Shown: positions 18,762-28,165, counted from the first letter of the stretch. The stretch: DNA of 64,000 nucleotides from MPNP01 sp026710155 (GCA_965200885.1 OZ241737.1:992001-1056000); one strand, 5' to 3'. The notes: generated from the letters alone by a model not told the origin. Program-made: numbers and translations.

Positions 18762-19532
18762 ATGAAACTATCGTCCCTTTTTGATTTATCCGGCCAAGTT
18801 GCATTGGTTACAGGCTGCCGGCGCGGTATTGGGCGTGGAATGGCCGAGGCATTGGCAAGTGCAGGTGCCGACATAATAGGTGTCAGTGCATCCCTTGAGG
18901 AAACGGGAAGTGATATCGAGAAAGCTGTTGTGGGTCATGGTCAAAAATTCACAGGTTACCGATGTGATTTTGGACAGCGGGATTCAATTTATGAATTTCT
19001 GGAACAGTTTCATGGTAACAATGAAATTCCCGATATACTGGTAAACAATGCCGGTACCATCAGACGGGAATCGGCGGACCGGCATCCTGATGACTGGTGG
19101 GATGAGGTTTTGGAGGTCAACCTGACGGCACAATTCATCCTAAGTCGTGAAATCGGAAAGAAAATGGTGGAAAGGGGAAGTGGAAGAATCATTTTTACGG
19201 CCTCCCTGCTGACTTTTCAGGGAGGAATTAACGTACCCGGATATTCAGCTTCCAAGGGTGGTATCGGACAGTTGACCAAGGCTCTTGCCAATGAATGGGC
19301 TGGCAAGGGTATCAATGTCAATGCCATAGCTCCGGGTTATGTTGAAACCGATAATACCAAGGCCCTGCGAAATGATAGCATCCGCTACAAGGCAATATTG
19401 GAACGAATTCCTGCTGGCCGTTGGGGCAAACCCGAAGATTTTGCAGGCCCTGTCGTGTTTCTGGCTTCATCAGCCTCAAATTATGTGAATGGTGAAATAT
19501 TAACGGTAGATGGCGGTTGGATGGGTAGATAA
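18762..19532 (+). CDS. kduD: KduD-like 2-dehydro-3-deoxy-D-gluconate 5-dehydrogenase
   Basis: Short-chain dehydrogenase of 256 aa. It has the Rossmann glycine motif TGCRRGIGRGMA, NNAGTIRR, the catalytic YSASK, and the C-terminal LASSASNYVNGEILTVDGGW. Several stretches are near-identical to my recollection of E. coli KduD (NAGxIRRE, SFQGGI-x-VP, ANEWA...INVNAIAPGY, RIPAGRWG). KduD interconverts keto-deoxy sugar acids in pectin/uronate breakdown, which fits the neighbouring enzymes and TRAP transporter. Another keto-deoxy acid could be the true substrate. Confidence 0.85.
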   Translation: MKLSSLFDLSGQVALVTGCRRGIGRGMAEALASAGADIIGVSASLEETGSDIEKAVVGHGQKFTGYRCDFGQRDSIYEFLEQFHGNNEIPDILVNNAGTIRRESADRHPDDWWDEVLEVNLTAQFILSREIGKKMVERGSGRIIFTASLLTFQGGINVPGYSASKGGIGQLTKALANEWAGKGINVNAIAPGYVETDNTKALRNDSIRYKAILERIPAGRWGKPEDFAGPVVFLASSASNYVNGEILTVDGGWMGR

Positions 19533-19652
19533 GCCCTTTTTCACTACTGGATTTTTCAATCACCCAAGGACTTTATCCAAGAAGGAAACCACGGTTTTTT
19601 CAGATTAATTTTTCTACATAAACCTAATTGCACTTTCCTTTGGAATTAATAA

Positions 19653-19667
19653 ATTGGTCGTATAAGC
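19653..19667. promoter_or_regulatory. second candidate FCD operator, upstream of the TRAP genes
   Basis: ATTGGTCGTATAAGC shares TTGGTC-x-TA with the site at 16564 and lies 57 bp before the TRAP binding-protein start, in a 191-bp gap that could hold an internal promoter. The right half-site is weak. Confidence 0.3.
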
Positions 19668-19723
19668 ACTATTTTCGCATAAATGCGACAGGTGCCATAT
19701 TAATTTTACTACGGAGGAAAAAA

Positions 19724-20746
19724 ATGAATCCCACACAAATCTTGGGTATAATTGCATCGGTATTCCTGATGATTGCAGGTTCGGTCATGTCGTCATCTGC
19801 ACAAACTTTTTTGAGAATTCAAACGCACTTTTCGCCTGAAACACTTTCGGGGCAAATGGCGGCGGAATTCATCGAAGACATCAAGGCCATGTCCAATGGT
19901 GAAATTGAAGTCGAAATGTTTTATGCAGGCGCTGTTGTAAAATCGGCTGAAACCTTTGATGCGGCGGCAACAGGTATTCTTGACTGCGACATGACGGGTG
20001 GTGCCTATCAGACGGGCAAGAATCCGGCATTCCAGTTTGCTGGTGACCTTGCCGGTGGCTATACCAATCCTTACCAACAGATGGCATGGCTGCTCCATGG
20101 GGGGGGGTATGACAAGGTCAATGACCTCTACAATGATCACAACATGGAATTCATCGGTTGGTGGATACCCGGTCCGGAATCACTCTCTTCCACCAAACCG
20201 ATTCGCGGTGTCGAAGATTTCAAGGATTGGAAGTTTCGTTCACCACCGGGCATGATGACACTGGTTTTCAAAAACCTTGGTGCCTCGCCGATCGTCATGG
20301 ACTTCAATGAAATCTTCACTGCCCTTGAAACCGGTATTATTGATGGAGCAGATGCTGCCAACCTGACAAACAACGTGGGACTGGGTCTCTACGATATAGT
20401 CGAACACACCAACTATCCCGGGTTCCACTCAATGCCCGCTGACCATCTCGCCTGTCGAAAGGATGTTTGGGATGCAATGCCGGCCCATCATCAGGCCATT
20501 CTTAAGGTTGCCATGCAGGCATTGGCTCTTCGCAACGCAACTGCCAACGAAGTCAATAACGCCAGAACGGCCAAGGAGCTTCGTGCCAAGGGCATCAACC
20601 TCTATGAATGGTCAGAGGAAGAGCTCAACAAGTACAGGGCAGCCGTTAAATCGGGTTGGACCGAATTTGCTACCACACCTGAAGCAAAGAATCTTCTCAA
20701 CAGTCACATCGAGTTCCTGGTTGACCTCGGCTTGATGCAACAATAG
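19724..20746 (+). CDS. dctP: TRAP transporter solute-binding protein (DctP family)
   Basis: Periplasmic binding protein of a TRAP transporter, which imports carboxylates using a sodium or proton gradient. ATG 19724 is preceded by a strong GGAGG (7 nt). It starts a signal peptide ending SSSAQT, followed by LRIQTHFSPETLSG. Family features include the VEMFYAGAVV turn, FKDWKFRSPPGMM with the carboxylate-binding arginine region, and MDFNEIFTALETGIIDGADA. The mature protein is about 315 aa. A strong terminator-like hairpin follows, which would let it be made in excess over the permease. The cognate permease genes are 1.3 kb downstream, separated by an enolase-superfamily gene. Confidence 0.94.
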   Translation: MNPTQILGIIASVFLMIAGSVMSSSAQTFLRIQTHFSPETLSGQMAAEFIEDIKAMSNGEIEVEMFYAGAVVKSAETFDAAATGILDCDMTGGAYQTGKNPAFQFAGDLAGGYTNPYQQMAWLLHGGGYDKVNDLYNDHNMEFIGWWIPGPESLSSTKPIRGVEDFKDWKFRSPPGMMTLVFKNLGASPIVMDFNEIFTALETGIIDGADAANLTNNVGLGLYDIVEHTNYPGFHSMPADHLACRKDVWDAMPAHHQAILKVAMQALALRNATANEVNNARTAKELRAKGINLYEWSEEELNKYRAAVKSGWTEFATTPEAKNLLNSHIEFLVDLGLMQQ

Positions 20747-20773
20747 TAGCAAAAGCAATTTGACTTGCTTGAT

Positions 20774-20810
20774 GGCGGCAGAATCATTTTGTTTCTGCCG
20801 CCTTGATTTT
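20774..20810 (+). terminator. intrinsic terminator or attenuator after the TRAP binding protein
   Basis: GGCGGCAGAA and TTCTGCCGCC form a perfect 10-bp stem around a 9-nt loop, followed by TTGATTTT. It lies 27 bp after the binding-protein stop and before the next gene in the same direction. It probably sets the binding-protein to permease ratio by partial termination. Confidence 0.85.
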
Positions 20811-20836
20811 CCAGGGCTTCCCATGGGTTTTGGCTG

Positions 20837-22003
20837 ATGCAAATTACAAGGATAACCAGCCATGTTCTCCAGTATGATCTTCCTGAAAAATTAGGATACT
20901 CACAGCAATATTATTCCAGACGAACTGCCCATCTGGTCCGGATTGATACGGATGAAGGCATTGTCGGTTGGGGTGAATGCTTTGGCCCTGGAACCATAGC
21001 AATCGCCAACAAGGGTATTGTTGAAGGTGTCATTCAACCTCTTGTATTGGGTCAAGATCCACTTGATCGAGATGTGATATGGCACAAGTGTTACAACCTA
21101 ATGCGTGATCATGCCCAAAAGGGAATGCCCTTGCAGGCCCTGTCGGGAATTGATATTGCATTGTGGGATATCGCCGGCAAGGTTGCCGGACTACCGATTC
21201 ACAAATTAATCGGGGGCTCTCATCGAAGCGATGTTTCGGCTTATGGTTATGGCATGATGTTACGCCCTGAACAACCAAGGGAACTTGCATCCCGGTTCAA
21301 GGATGAAGCCAATGCATTGAAGGAGATGGGGTTTACGGCAATAAAAATGAAAGTGGGCATCGGATCAAAAAATGATATTTCCCTTGTCGAAGCTGTTCGG
21401 GATGCAATTGGCAATGATCTTGCCCTCATGGTGGATGCCAATCACTGTTATACAACCAGTGAGGCATTCCAAGTGGGTCATGCACTTGAAGACCTCGATG
21501 TATACTGGTTCGAGGAGCCGGTTGCACCGGAGGATCTTCGCGGTTATCGGGAATTGAGGAAAGGATTGAAAGTCAATATTGCCGGTGGAGAAGCCGAATA
21601 CAGCCGTTGGGGCTGGTTGAATTTGCTGGAATCACGTGGACTGGATATAGCCCAGCCAGAAGTTTGTGCCTTGGGTGGGATAACGGAATATCTACGGGTG
21701 CTTGCCTTGTGTCATGCATATTTTACACCGGTGATAAATCATGTATGGGGTTCAGCCGTCGCACTGGCTGCAAATTTGCAACTATTAGCATCCATACCCC
21801 CATTACCAGGTGGGTTGTATCCCTGGCAACCAATGCTGGAATTTGACACAACAGACAACAGGTTCATTGAGGATTTGCCAAAGATACCGTTTGGAATTAA
21901 AGAACAGGTAAAAGAAAATGGCGGGAGAGTAAGAATTCCAACAGAACCGGGTTTGGGGATTGAACCCGATCGGGATTTTATTGAAGAATATGAAATCTCA
22001 TAG
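20837..22003 (+). CDS. enolase-superfamily cycloisomerase, galactarolactone cycloisomerase-like
   Basis: 388-aa mandelate racemase/muconate lactonizing-family enzyme. Landmarks are GWGECFGPG, LSGIDIALWDIAGK, the AIKMKVG Lys-x-Lys motif, metal ligands in MVDANHCY, WFEEPV and AGGE, and the terminal NHVWGSAVALAANLQ plus MLEFDTT. The HVWG and MEFD motifs are those I recall from Agrobacterium D-galactarolactone cycloisomerase (Gci), which opens a sugar-acid lactone to a keto-deoxy acid. It sits between the TRAP binding protein and TRAP permeases. The second enolase-superfamily enzyme of the cluster starts at 16630. Confidence 0.85.
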   Translation: MQITRITSHVLQYDLPEKLGYSQQYYSRRTAHLVRIDTDEGIVGWGECFGPGTIAIANKGIVEGVIQPLVLGQDPLDRDVIWHKCYNLMRDHAQKGMPLQALSGIDIALWDIAGKVAGLPIHKLIGGSHRSDVSAYGYGMMLRPEQPRELASRFKDEANALKEMGFTAIKMKVGIGSKNDISLVEAVRDAIGNDLALMVDANHCYTTSEAFQVGHALEDLDVYWFEEPVAPEDLRGYRELRKGLKVNIAGGEAEYSRWGWLNLLESRGLDIAQPEVCALGGITEYLRVLALCHAYFTPVINHVWGSAVALAANLQLLASIPPLPGGLYPWQPMLEFDTTDNRFIEDLPKIPFGIKEQVKENGGRVRIPTEPGLGIEPDRDFIEEYEIS

Positions 22004-22021
22004 AAGGATTCAGGAGGAAAA

Positions 22022-22870
22022 TTGGAAAAGGTACTTGATATAGTCTGGGATTGGTTGATACCGATTGCCTTTATCGTATGTGTCGGATGGTGTATCTGGC
22101 ATACACCGGCCTTTCTTCTGGATTTTATTCCCCCAGAGAATCAAAGCCTGTTCGATCAAATGAGCGAATTGCATTCGCGGAAGGATGTTATCCCTTGGGC
22201 TGATGGGTTGTTTGGTGGTTACACCGATATATTTGACTGGGTTGCAATCATCATGATTCCGATATTATTCGGATTAGGCATCAGAAACATTAAAGTTGAG
22301 CCCATGGAATATCAGGAATGGAGACAAGTAGATAGGGTGGCTCTTTTTTTTGGACGGGTTACGATGGTGTTGATCATTTCCATGACACTGGTCATGTTGT
22401 ATGAGGTCTTTTTAAGATATGCGCTGGAAAGACCCACCCTATGGGCCAATGAATTAACGCTGTGGATTGCCGGTTTTGTCTTCCTTCTTTCAGGACTTTA
22501 TGCCATGCAGCAACGCTGTCATATCCGGATATTCCTGTTATATGACATGGTTCCAAGATGGACCCAACGGACTTTTGATACGATATGGGTGCTATTGATA
22601 GCCGTTTTCACCTTCTTTTTGATTTACGGCAGTTTCCATCAGGTGTTCGTGATCAAGTTTTACAAGTGGGAAATGTTTGGTACGGCCTTTGATCCTCCAA
22701 TCCCTGCAACCGTTCAGCCGGCCATATTGATTATTATGACACTGATTGCCATTCAGGCCATATTGAATCTGTTATCAGACTGGAACAAGCAACCAGTGGT
22801 GCACACTGCAACTGATGAAATCGACATGGATGAAATTGAAACCATTAAACGCAGTTTGGAAACCAAGTAA
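22022..22870 (+). CDS. dctQ: TRAP transporter small permease (DctQ family) with N-terminal extension
   Basis: Small membrane subunit of the TRAP transporter. The conserved DctQ core starts near residue 110 (MTLVMLYEVFLRYALERPTL) and has four hydrophobic segments, WANELTLWIAGFVFLL and the HIRIFLLYD motif. About 100 extra N-terminal residues add two hydrophobic segments and a hydrophilic stretch, making 282 aa against roughly 160-200 usual for the family. The start is an unusual TTG at 22022, supported by AGGAGG at 5-6 nt. The stop abuts the dctM start. Confidence 0.9.
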   Translation: MEKVLDIVWDWLIPIAFIVCVGWCIWHTPAFLLDFIPPENQSLFDQMSELHSRKDVIPWADGLFGGYTDIFDWVAIIMIPILFGLGIRNIKVEPMEYQEWRQVDRVALFFGRVTMVLIISMTLVMLYEVFLRYALERPTLWANELTLWIAGFVFLLSGLYAMQQRCHIRIFLLYDMVPRWTQRTFDTIWVLLIAVFTFFLIYGSFHQVFVIKFYKWEMFGTAFDPPIPATVQPAILIIMTLIAIQAILNLLSDWNKQPVVHTATDEIDMDEIETIKRSLETK

Positions 22871-24502
22871 ATGGATGTAGGTACAATATCGATCGTTTTG
22901 GTCTTCGGACTAATCACCCTTCTGGCCATTGGCATGCCCCTTGGGTTTGCCTCGGCAGTCCTGGCACTTGCTGTCATGGTAATGAAATTCGAACCAAACC
23001 TGTTGCTGAACCCTTTCAGCTTTGGTGAAGGATTTTTGACTGGAAGGCCTGGTACGGGACCTCTCTATCTCCTGACCCAGAAAATATTCGACCTTATGAC
23101 GGAGTATGTGCTCATATCAGTGCCGTTATTCATTTTCATGGCCGCTCTGCTGGAGCGGTCAGGCATAGCCAAGGAGATGTATAACTCACTTGACTACTGG
23201 TTATCAAGGGTTCGTGGTGGAATTGCAATTATCACTTCATTGATGGCAGTCATCATGGCAGCCATGTCGGGCATAATCGGCGGTGAGGTTGTACTGCTCG
23301 GCCTTATAGCACTACCCCAGATGCTTCGTCTGGGATACAACCAAAATCTTGCCATTGGCACCATCTGTGCATCGGGAAGCCTAGGTACGATGATTCCACC
23401 ATCCATTGTTCTCATCATCTACGGCCTGATAACCGAAACATCAATCAAGGCCCTGTTTACCGGAGCTTTCATTCCAGGCTTCATGCTGGCTATCTTTATT
23501 ATCATATACATTGTGCTGAGGACACAATTAAATCCCAGCCTGGCACCATTGCCGGAGCCAAGGGAGGGAGATCCTACAAGCATACAAAAACTCGGTTTGT
23601 TCGGTGCCTTCCTGTCACTCCTTCTTATCGGGGTATCCACTCTTCTTTTGTTGCGCGCCTTGTTTTTCACGATCACGGGCCAGAATTCCACCCCTGATGT
23701 TTTGGAAGAGCCAATCTTTCTGGGCATGACTTACCATTTGCCCTATCTTGCCGGTTATCTTGTAGCCGGTCTGGTATTGGCATTTCTTGTCTTTGGCAAG
23801 GAACGTTGTCGTGTGGGTTGGACCCATGGCAAGGGCCTGGTACCACCCTTTACGGTGATTGGGGTTGTTTTGGGTTCCATTTACGGAGGTATATCCGGCA
23901 TTACCGAAGCGGCAGGCATGGGTGCCCTGGCAGTATTCCTGATTGCTGCCTTCAGGGGCGAAGCCACGGTTGGCCTGTTGTGGGACAGCCTCATGCGGAC
24001 ACTACGGTCAACGGGAACAATCATTTGGGTAACCGTCGGGGCGGCCGCACTTGCCGGTGCCTATACCTTGGCCGGTGGTCCCGTCTATATTGCCAATCTT
24101 ATTGTTGGCAGTGAAATGCCGACCATGCTGGTCCTGCTGACGATGATGGTGATTCTACTGTTCATGGGGGCGTTCATGGATTGGGTTGGTATTGTTCTGT
24201 TGATCATTCCGGTTTTTCTGCCAATCGTCCAGCGCCTGCCCATTGAGGAGATCGGTTTGATCGGTCAACTGGAACCCAAATATGTAGCCGTCTGGTTTGG
24301 TGTCCTGTTCTGCATGAACATGCAGGTGAGTTTCTTGTCACCACCCTTTGGACCGGCTGCTTTCTACCTCAAGTCCGTGGCACCGCCGCACATTTCCCTG
24401 ACTGATATTTTCAAGGGATTCCTGCCATTTATCTGTATACAATTGCTGGCCCTTGCCGTTATGCTTATCTGGCCACCAATTGTTGAAATTCTGCTGAAAT
24501 GA
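22871..24502 (+). CDS. dctM: TRAP transporter large permease (DctM family)
   Basis: Large, transport-conducting membrane subunit, 543 aa, with a dozen or so hydrophobic segments. Family motifs are present: GMPLGFASAVLALAVM near the N-terminus, SVPLFIFMAALLERSGIA, LGTMIPPSIVLIIYG, and GGISGITEAAGMGALAVF. It is longer than many DctM proteins (about 430 aa) because of an inserted region near residues 210-320, a form seen in some TRAP large permeases. It starts immediately after dctQ and the dioxygenase gene follows after 10 nt. Confidence 0.94.
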   Translation: MDVGTISIVLVFGLITLLAIGMPLGFASAVLALAVMVMKFEPNLLLNPFSFGEGFLTGRPGTGPLYLLTQKIFDLMTEYVLISVPLFIFMAALLERSGIAKEMYNSLDYWLSRVRGGIAIITSLMAVIMAAMSGIIGGEVVLLGLIALPQMLRLGYNQNLAIGTICASGSLGTMIPPSIVLIIYGLITETSIKALFTGAFIPGFMLAIFIIIYIVLRTQLNPSLAPLPEPREGDPTSIQKLGLFGAFLSLLLIGVSTLLLLRALFFTITGQNSTPDVLEEPIFLGMTYHLPYLAGYLVAGLVLAFLVFGKERCRVGWTHGKGLVPPFTVIGVVLGSIYGGISGITEAAGMGALAVFLIAAFRGEATVGLLWDSLMRTLRSTGTIIWVTVGAAALAGAYTLAGGPVYIANLIVGSEMPTMLVLLTMMVILLFMGAFMDWVGIVLLIIPVFLPIVQRLPIEEIGLIGQLEPKYVAVWFGVLFCMNMQVSFLSPPFGPAAFYLKSVAPPHISLTDIFKGFLPFICIQLLALAVMLIWPPIVEILLK

Positions 24503-24512
24503 GGAATTTGCC

Positions 24513-25460
24513 ATGCTCCAAGAGGATCAGTTAGAATTTTTTGCCGAAAATGGCTATCTCGTCGTACCCGATGTCATTGATCAGTCAACCATTGAAGCGG
24601 TAAAAAAGGAATACACCAACCTCATGGATGATCTGTACCGGGATTGGCATACCCGGGGTATGGTATGCATACCTCCAGAAGGGCTTTCATTCTGGGACAA
24701 GATCGGGGAATGCAATTTGCGCGGGATTGACTGGTTTCAACCCTTGGACATCAGCCTTCCCCATAATGATATTGAAGAGTCCACACCGATGCATTTCGGA
24801 CCGGCAATTTTTGACATAGTGACCCACAAGAGGCTGATCGATATTGTAGAACAGCTTATTGGTCCCGAGATCACCTCCAATCCCATCCAGCATGTCAGGA
24901 TAAAACCGCCGGCCAGAACTGTTCCAAAAGATGAAACCCGGGCCCATATTACAGTTACCGACTGGCATCAGGATATGGGTGTTACCCTGGAAGAGGCCGA
25001 TCAAACCAAAATGATTACCGTCTGGTTGGCCGTGACTGATGCAACCGTCGAGAATGGCTGCCTTCAGGTTGCACTGGGGAAACACATGGGATTGCTCCCC
25101 CACTGCCAAAAGACTCAGGTCGGCATTGCCGACAGTTTTCTTCCTACCGAACAAATCGTCCCAACGCCAGTAACGGCAGGTGGAATTGTTGTTTTCCATC
25201 CCTTTACACCCCATTCATCCCTGCCGAATGTAAGCGATGGTTTCAGATGGTCCTTTGACCTGAGATACAATGTTACCGGTCAACCCACCGGCCGAAGTCA
25301 GTTTCCAGAATTCATCGTTCGATCGAAGGCAAATCCGGAAGGGGAACTCAAGGATTGGAAAATATGGCGAAGGCTTTGGGAAGACACACGCAGACATTTA
25401 TCGTCCGTACCACATATTCCGCAACATCGTTGGAACAACGATGGCCCATATTGTGCCTGA
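24513..25460 (+). CDS. phytanoyl-CoA dioxygenase (PhyH) family protein
   Basis: Probable Fe(II)/2-oxoglutarate-dependent oxygenase of 315 aa. The iron-binding His-x-Asp is in TDWHQDMGVT, the distal histidine in HPFTPHSSLPN, and an arginine in GFRWSFDLRY would bind 2-oxoglutarate. It starts 10 nt after dctM with GAGGA at 9-nt spacing, so it belongs to the transporter operon and probably hydroxylates the imported compound or a derivative. The substrate is unknown. Confidence 0.85.
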   Translation: MLQEDQLEFFAENGYLVVPDVIDQSTIEAVKKEYTNLMDDLYRDWHTRGMVCIPPEGLSFWDKIGECNLRGIDWFQPLDISLPHNDIEESTPMHFGPAIFDIVTHKRLIDIVEQLIGPEITSNPIQHVRIKPPARTVPKDETRAHITVTDWHQDMGVTLEEADQTKMITVWLAVTDATVENGCLQVALGKHMGLLPHCQKTQVGIADSFLPTEQIVPTPVTAGGIVVFHPFTPHSSLPNVSDGFRWSFDLRYNVTGQPTGRSQFPEFIVRSKANPEGELKDWKIWRRLWEDTRRHLSSVPHIPQHRWNNDGPYCA

Positions 25461-25576
25461 TTTGTAGCAGATTTAATTGTTGCTATTGATCTACCGGTGT
25501 TCCAATTTCGGTTTGAAGGTTGATTCAATCACGCAGGAACCTGAACAAGTCCCATTTCCTGGAATGGGATTGATTG

Positions 25577-26479
25577 ATGACTGAATGGTTTCTCGGTATT
25601 GAGGGAACCTCATCCGGAAGGACAGTTGCTTTTTTCCTGGCAATTATGGCCGCCCTTCTTCACGCTGTTCTTGGAGCCATGCAGAAAGGGAAATTCGATC
25701 CCTGGACTTCAAGGGCCTTTATCGACATCAATTACTGCCTGTTAAGTCTTCCCTTTGCCCTTTTTGTCTTTCCCTTTCCTGAACCGGAGGTTTGGCGGGT
25801 ATTGTGTTTTGGAGTCGTGGCCCATGCCATCTACAAGATCCTCATGGCAATGGCCTTCAGCAGGGCAGCTTTTACTGTAGTTTATCCAGTGGTTAGGGGT
25901 ACGGGACCTTTGGTGACCGTTCTTTTTGCCGGTATCGTGTTCAATGAAATCTTTACCTTTAAGCAGTGGATTGGAATAACGGTGCTTTCAACCGGTATTT
26001 TTGGGTTGGCACTTTATAATCTCTGGAAAATAAAGGGGCCAAGGGAACAATTGCCCCTTGCCTTGATAATTGCCTTGGTTACGGGAGTAACAGTCGCCAT
26101 TTATACCACTGTTGATGCGTATGGTGTCAGATTGTCAGAAAATCCTTTCAGTTATCTGGCTTGGCTCTTTGTACTGGATGGGTTCATCATGCCCATTATC
26201 TGGCTTGGTTGGAAAAGAAAGCCTGAACACATAACGGTTTTACCCAACTTATTGGGTTATGGCTTCATTGGCGGATTATGTGCAGTTGGCAGTTTTGGTT
26301 CCATCATGTTGGCAACAAGATTGGATCAAGTCGGAAAAGCTGCTGTTCTTCGAGAAACATCAACAGTATTTGCAGCCTTGATTGGATGGATTTTATTGAG
26401 GGAAACAGTGGGACCCAGAAGATTCATATTGATTTCAATGATCGCCATTGGTGCCATAATCGTCGAGTTTGGAATTTAG
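25577..26479 (+). CDS. EamA/DMT-family membrane transporter
   Basis: 300-aa integral membrane protein of the drug/metabolite transporter superfamily. It has about ten hydrophobic segments in two EamA-like halves. The second half includes AAVLRETSTVFAALIGWILL followed by a short closing helix, a typical EamA ending. I chose ATG 25577 over the TTG one codon earlier. It lies 116 bp after the dioxygenase and may be the last gene of the cluster or have its own promoter. The substrate cannot be inferred. Confidence 0.85.
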   Translation: MTEWFLGIEGTSSGRTVAFFLAIMAALLHAVLGAMQKGKFDPWTSRAFIDINYCLLSLPFALFVFPFPEPEVWRVLCFGVVAHAIYKILMAMAFSRAAFTVVYPVVRGTGPLVTVLFAGIVFNEIFTFKQWIGITVLSTGIFGLALYNLWKIKGPREQLPLALIIALVTGVTVAIYTTVDAYGVRLSENPFSYLAWLFVLDGFIMPIIWLGWKRKPEHITVLPNLLGYGFIGGLCAVGSFGSIMLATRLDQVGKAAVLRETSTVFAALIGWILLRETVGPRRFILISMIAIGAIIVEFGI

Positions 26480-27352
26480 ATTTGGTTGGTCTTCACCTTT
26501 ATTCACAACAGGATTTCTCTGTCATCAAGACCATTTTTTGTCCCCAAGATGGTTATTCTGTACAGCCATATTAGAGAATATCCTAATTAATTTGGACTTA
26601 TGGAACAAGTTCTTAGATTCAAAAATAAGCCATAAATCACTAAAATCAATATTTGAAGGCTATCGGATTAGAAAGTCTGTGGAATCGATCTATACTTAGA
26701 AAATGCTAAGCATTCAGGTACAATAATTGACCCCTTCATCTACGAAAATAACCGGCTTGGTAAAAGTATATCCAATTCCGCTGGTTGTTCCTTGTTAATC
26801 ACCCTTCTCAACTAACATAATAGGCATTGTTGGTTGCTTTGCCCCAAAATCGCTCCCCATGGTCCAAAATATTGCCATATCCCGACCTCATTACCATATT
26901 ATCTAGTATCTCAACACTTTTGAAATGATGGTTATGGTGTAATTGACACGCCTTAACTCAGATATCCAATGATAACAGAAACAAAGCATCAGGATCAGTT
27001 TGTTTTCAGTTATTGAGTTCAAGTAACTACCTCTGCCGGAAATCGTTCCCCACCATTTCAATAATTTTGAGATACTAGAACCAAATCATATCCGCCATGA
27101 TCCTAGGGCTGGATCAAACGATGCAATTTTTATTGTCTTCAAATAAACTTGGCCACTAAGGTCAATTGAATCTTTCAACAGATGAATTAACTATAATGAG
27201 TGGTTTTTTGCCAACAAGAATTCCTGCAATTGTCGTATTGTTCAGACATTGTTTTTAGGAAAAGAAGTGTTTCGATACTGGGTTTCAGCCTGTGTTTAAA
27301 ACATTGTAATAGGATATCCGCTGGACTATGAAATAGATGAAGTAATTTGCTG
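26480..27352. other. 873-bp intergenic region containing a MITE-like inverted repeat
   Basis: No protein-like frame was recognised on either strand. The only structure seen is the pair of 30-bp inverted repeats at 26902-27079, described separately. The promoter of the following amidohydrolase-dehydrogenase pair should lie near the right end. Confidence 0.5.
26902..27079. repeat. MITE-like element with 30-bp terminal inverted repeats
   Basis: The left end (26902-26931) begins TCTAGTATCTCAA and the right end (27050-27079) finishes TTGAGATACTAGA. The two 30-bp arms match at about 25 positions when inverted. The 178-bp size, the AT-rich centre and the absence of a coding frame suggest a non-autonomous transposable element. 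No clear target duplication and no second copy in the window were found. Confidence 0.5.
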
Positions 27353-28165
27353 ATGGATCAAATCCAAAACTCTATTTTGAGTGAACAAAACGTTGGCAAT
27401 CCGATTGCAGGTGAACAATTTTCGCCAGCAGAGGTGATTAATCCACAAGGAGACTTTCCTCTCCTAATGGTATGTGAACATGCTTCAGACAATATTCCCA
27501 GCGAATTGAATGATTTGGGTGTTAGTCCTGAAACGCGTAAAAGCCATGCGGTATACGATATCGGAGCCAAAGAGGTGGCAATCGAGATTTCCAGAATATT
27601 GAATTGTCCCCTGATCATTTCCAATGTATCAAGGATTGTCATTGATTGTAACAGGGATCCATATTCACCTGCATCGGTACCCGCCCAATCGGAGATTCAT
27701 TTCATACCCGGCAACAAGTTTATCACCAGGGAAGAGCATCACAGGCGTGTTCAGACCTACTTCCACCCCTTTCATGATCTGGTTGAGACGTACCTGAACA
27801 ACAATCCCTTGACAAAGTCATTTATAGCCATTCACAGTTTCACCCCGATCTTTTATGGCGTGGATCGTCATGTGGACTTGGGTGTGCTCTTTGAAGTTGA
27901 AAACATGTTGGCAGAATATTTGTTGCAAATGCTGATTGAAATCGACACCTTACGGGTTGTTCCAAACGAACCATACAAACCTGATCCCAAGGTGGTACAC
28001 ACCGTGAAAAGACATGCAGCCGCAAGAAATCTCCCTAATGTGATGGTCGAGATAAGAAACAGTCTGATCAGAACCGAAACCAATCAAAAGCGGATGGGAA
28101 GATTATTGGCCGAACCAATAAGAAAGTCAGTGCAAATGGTCAGCCGGCAAATGAAACCAGCCTAG
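27353..28165 (+). CDS. N-formylglutamate amidohydrolase family protein
   Basis: 270-aa member of the FGase family (HutG-like zinc hydrolases that release formate or other acyl groups from N-acyl amino acids). Conserved parts are LLMVCEHASDNIPSEL, the YDIGAKEVA segment, SRIVIDCNRDPYSPASVP and IHSFTPIFYG. ATG 27353 is preferred to a TTG two codons upstream. It lies 13 bp before the iron-type alcohol dehydrogenase, so the pair is probably co-transcribed. No histidine-degradation genes are nearby, so a role outside the classical hut pathway is likely. Confidence 0.88.
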   Translation: MDQIQNSILSEQNVGNPIAGEQFSPAEVINPQGDFPLLMVCEHASDNIPSELNDLGVSPETRKSHAVYDIGAKEVAIEISRILNCPLIISNVSRIVIDCNRDPYSPASVPAQSEIHFIPGNKFITREEHHRRVQTYFHPFHDLVETYLNNNPLTKSFIAIHSFTPIFYGVDRHVDLGVLFEVENMLAEYLLQMLIEIDTLRVVPNEPYKPDPKVVHTVKRHAAARNLPNVMVEIRNSLIRTETNQKRMGRLLAEPIRKSVQMVSRQMKPA

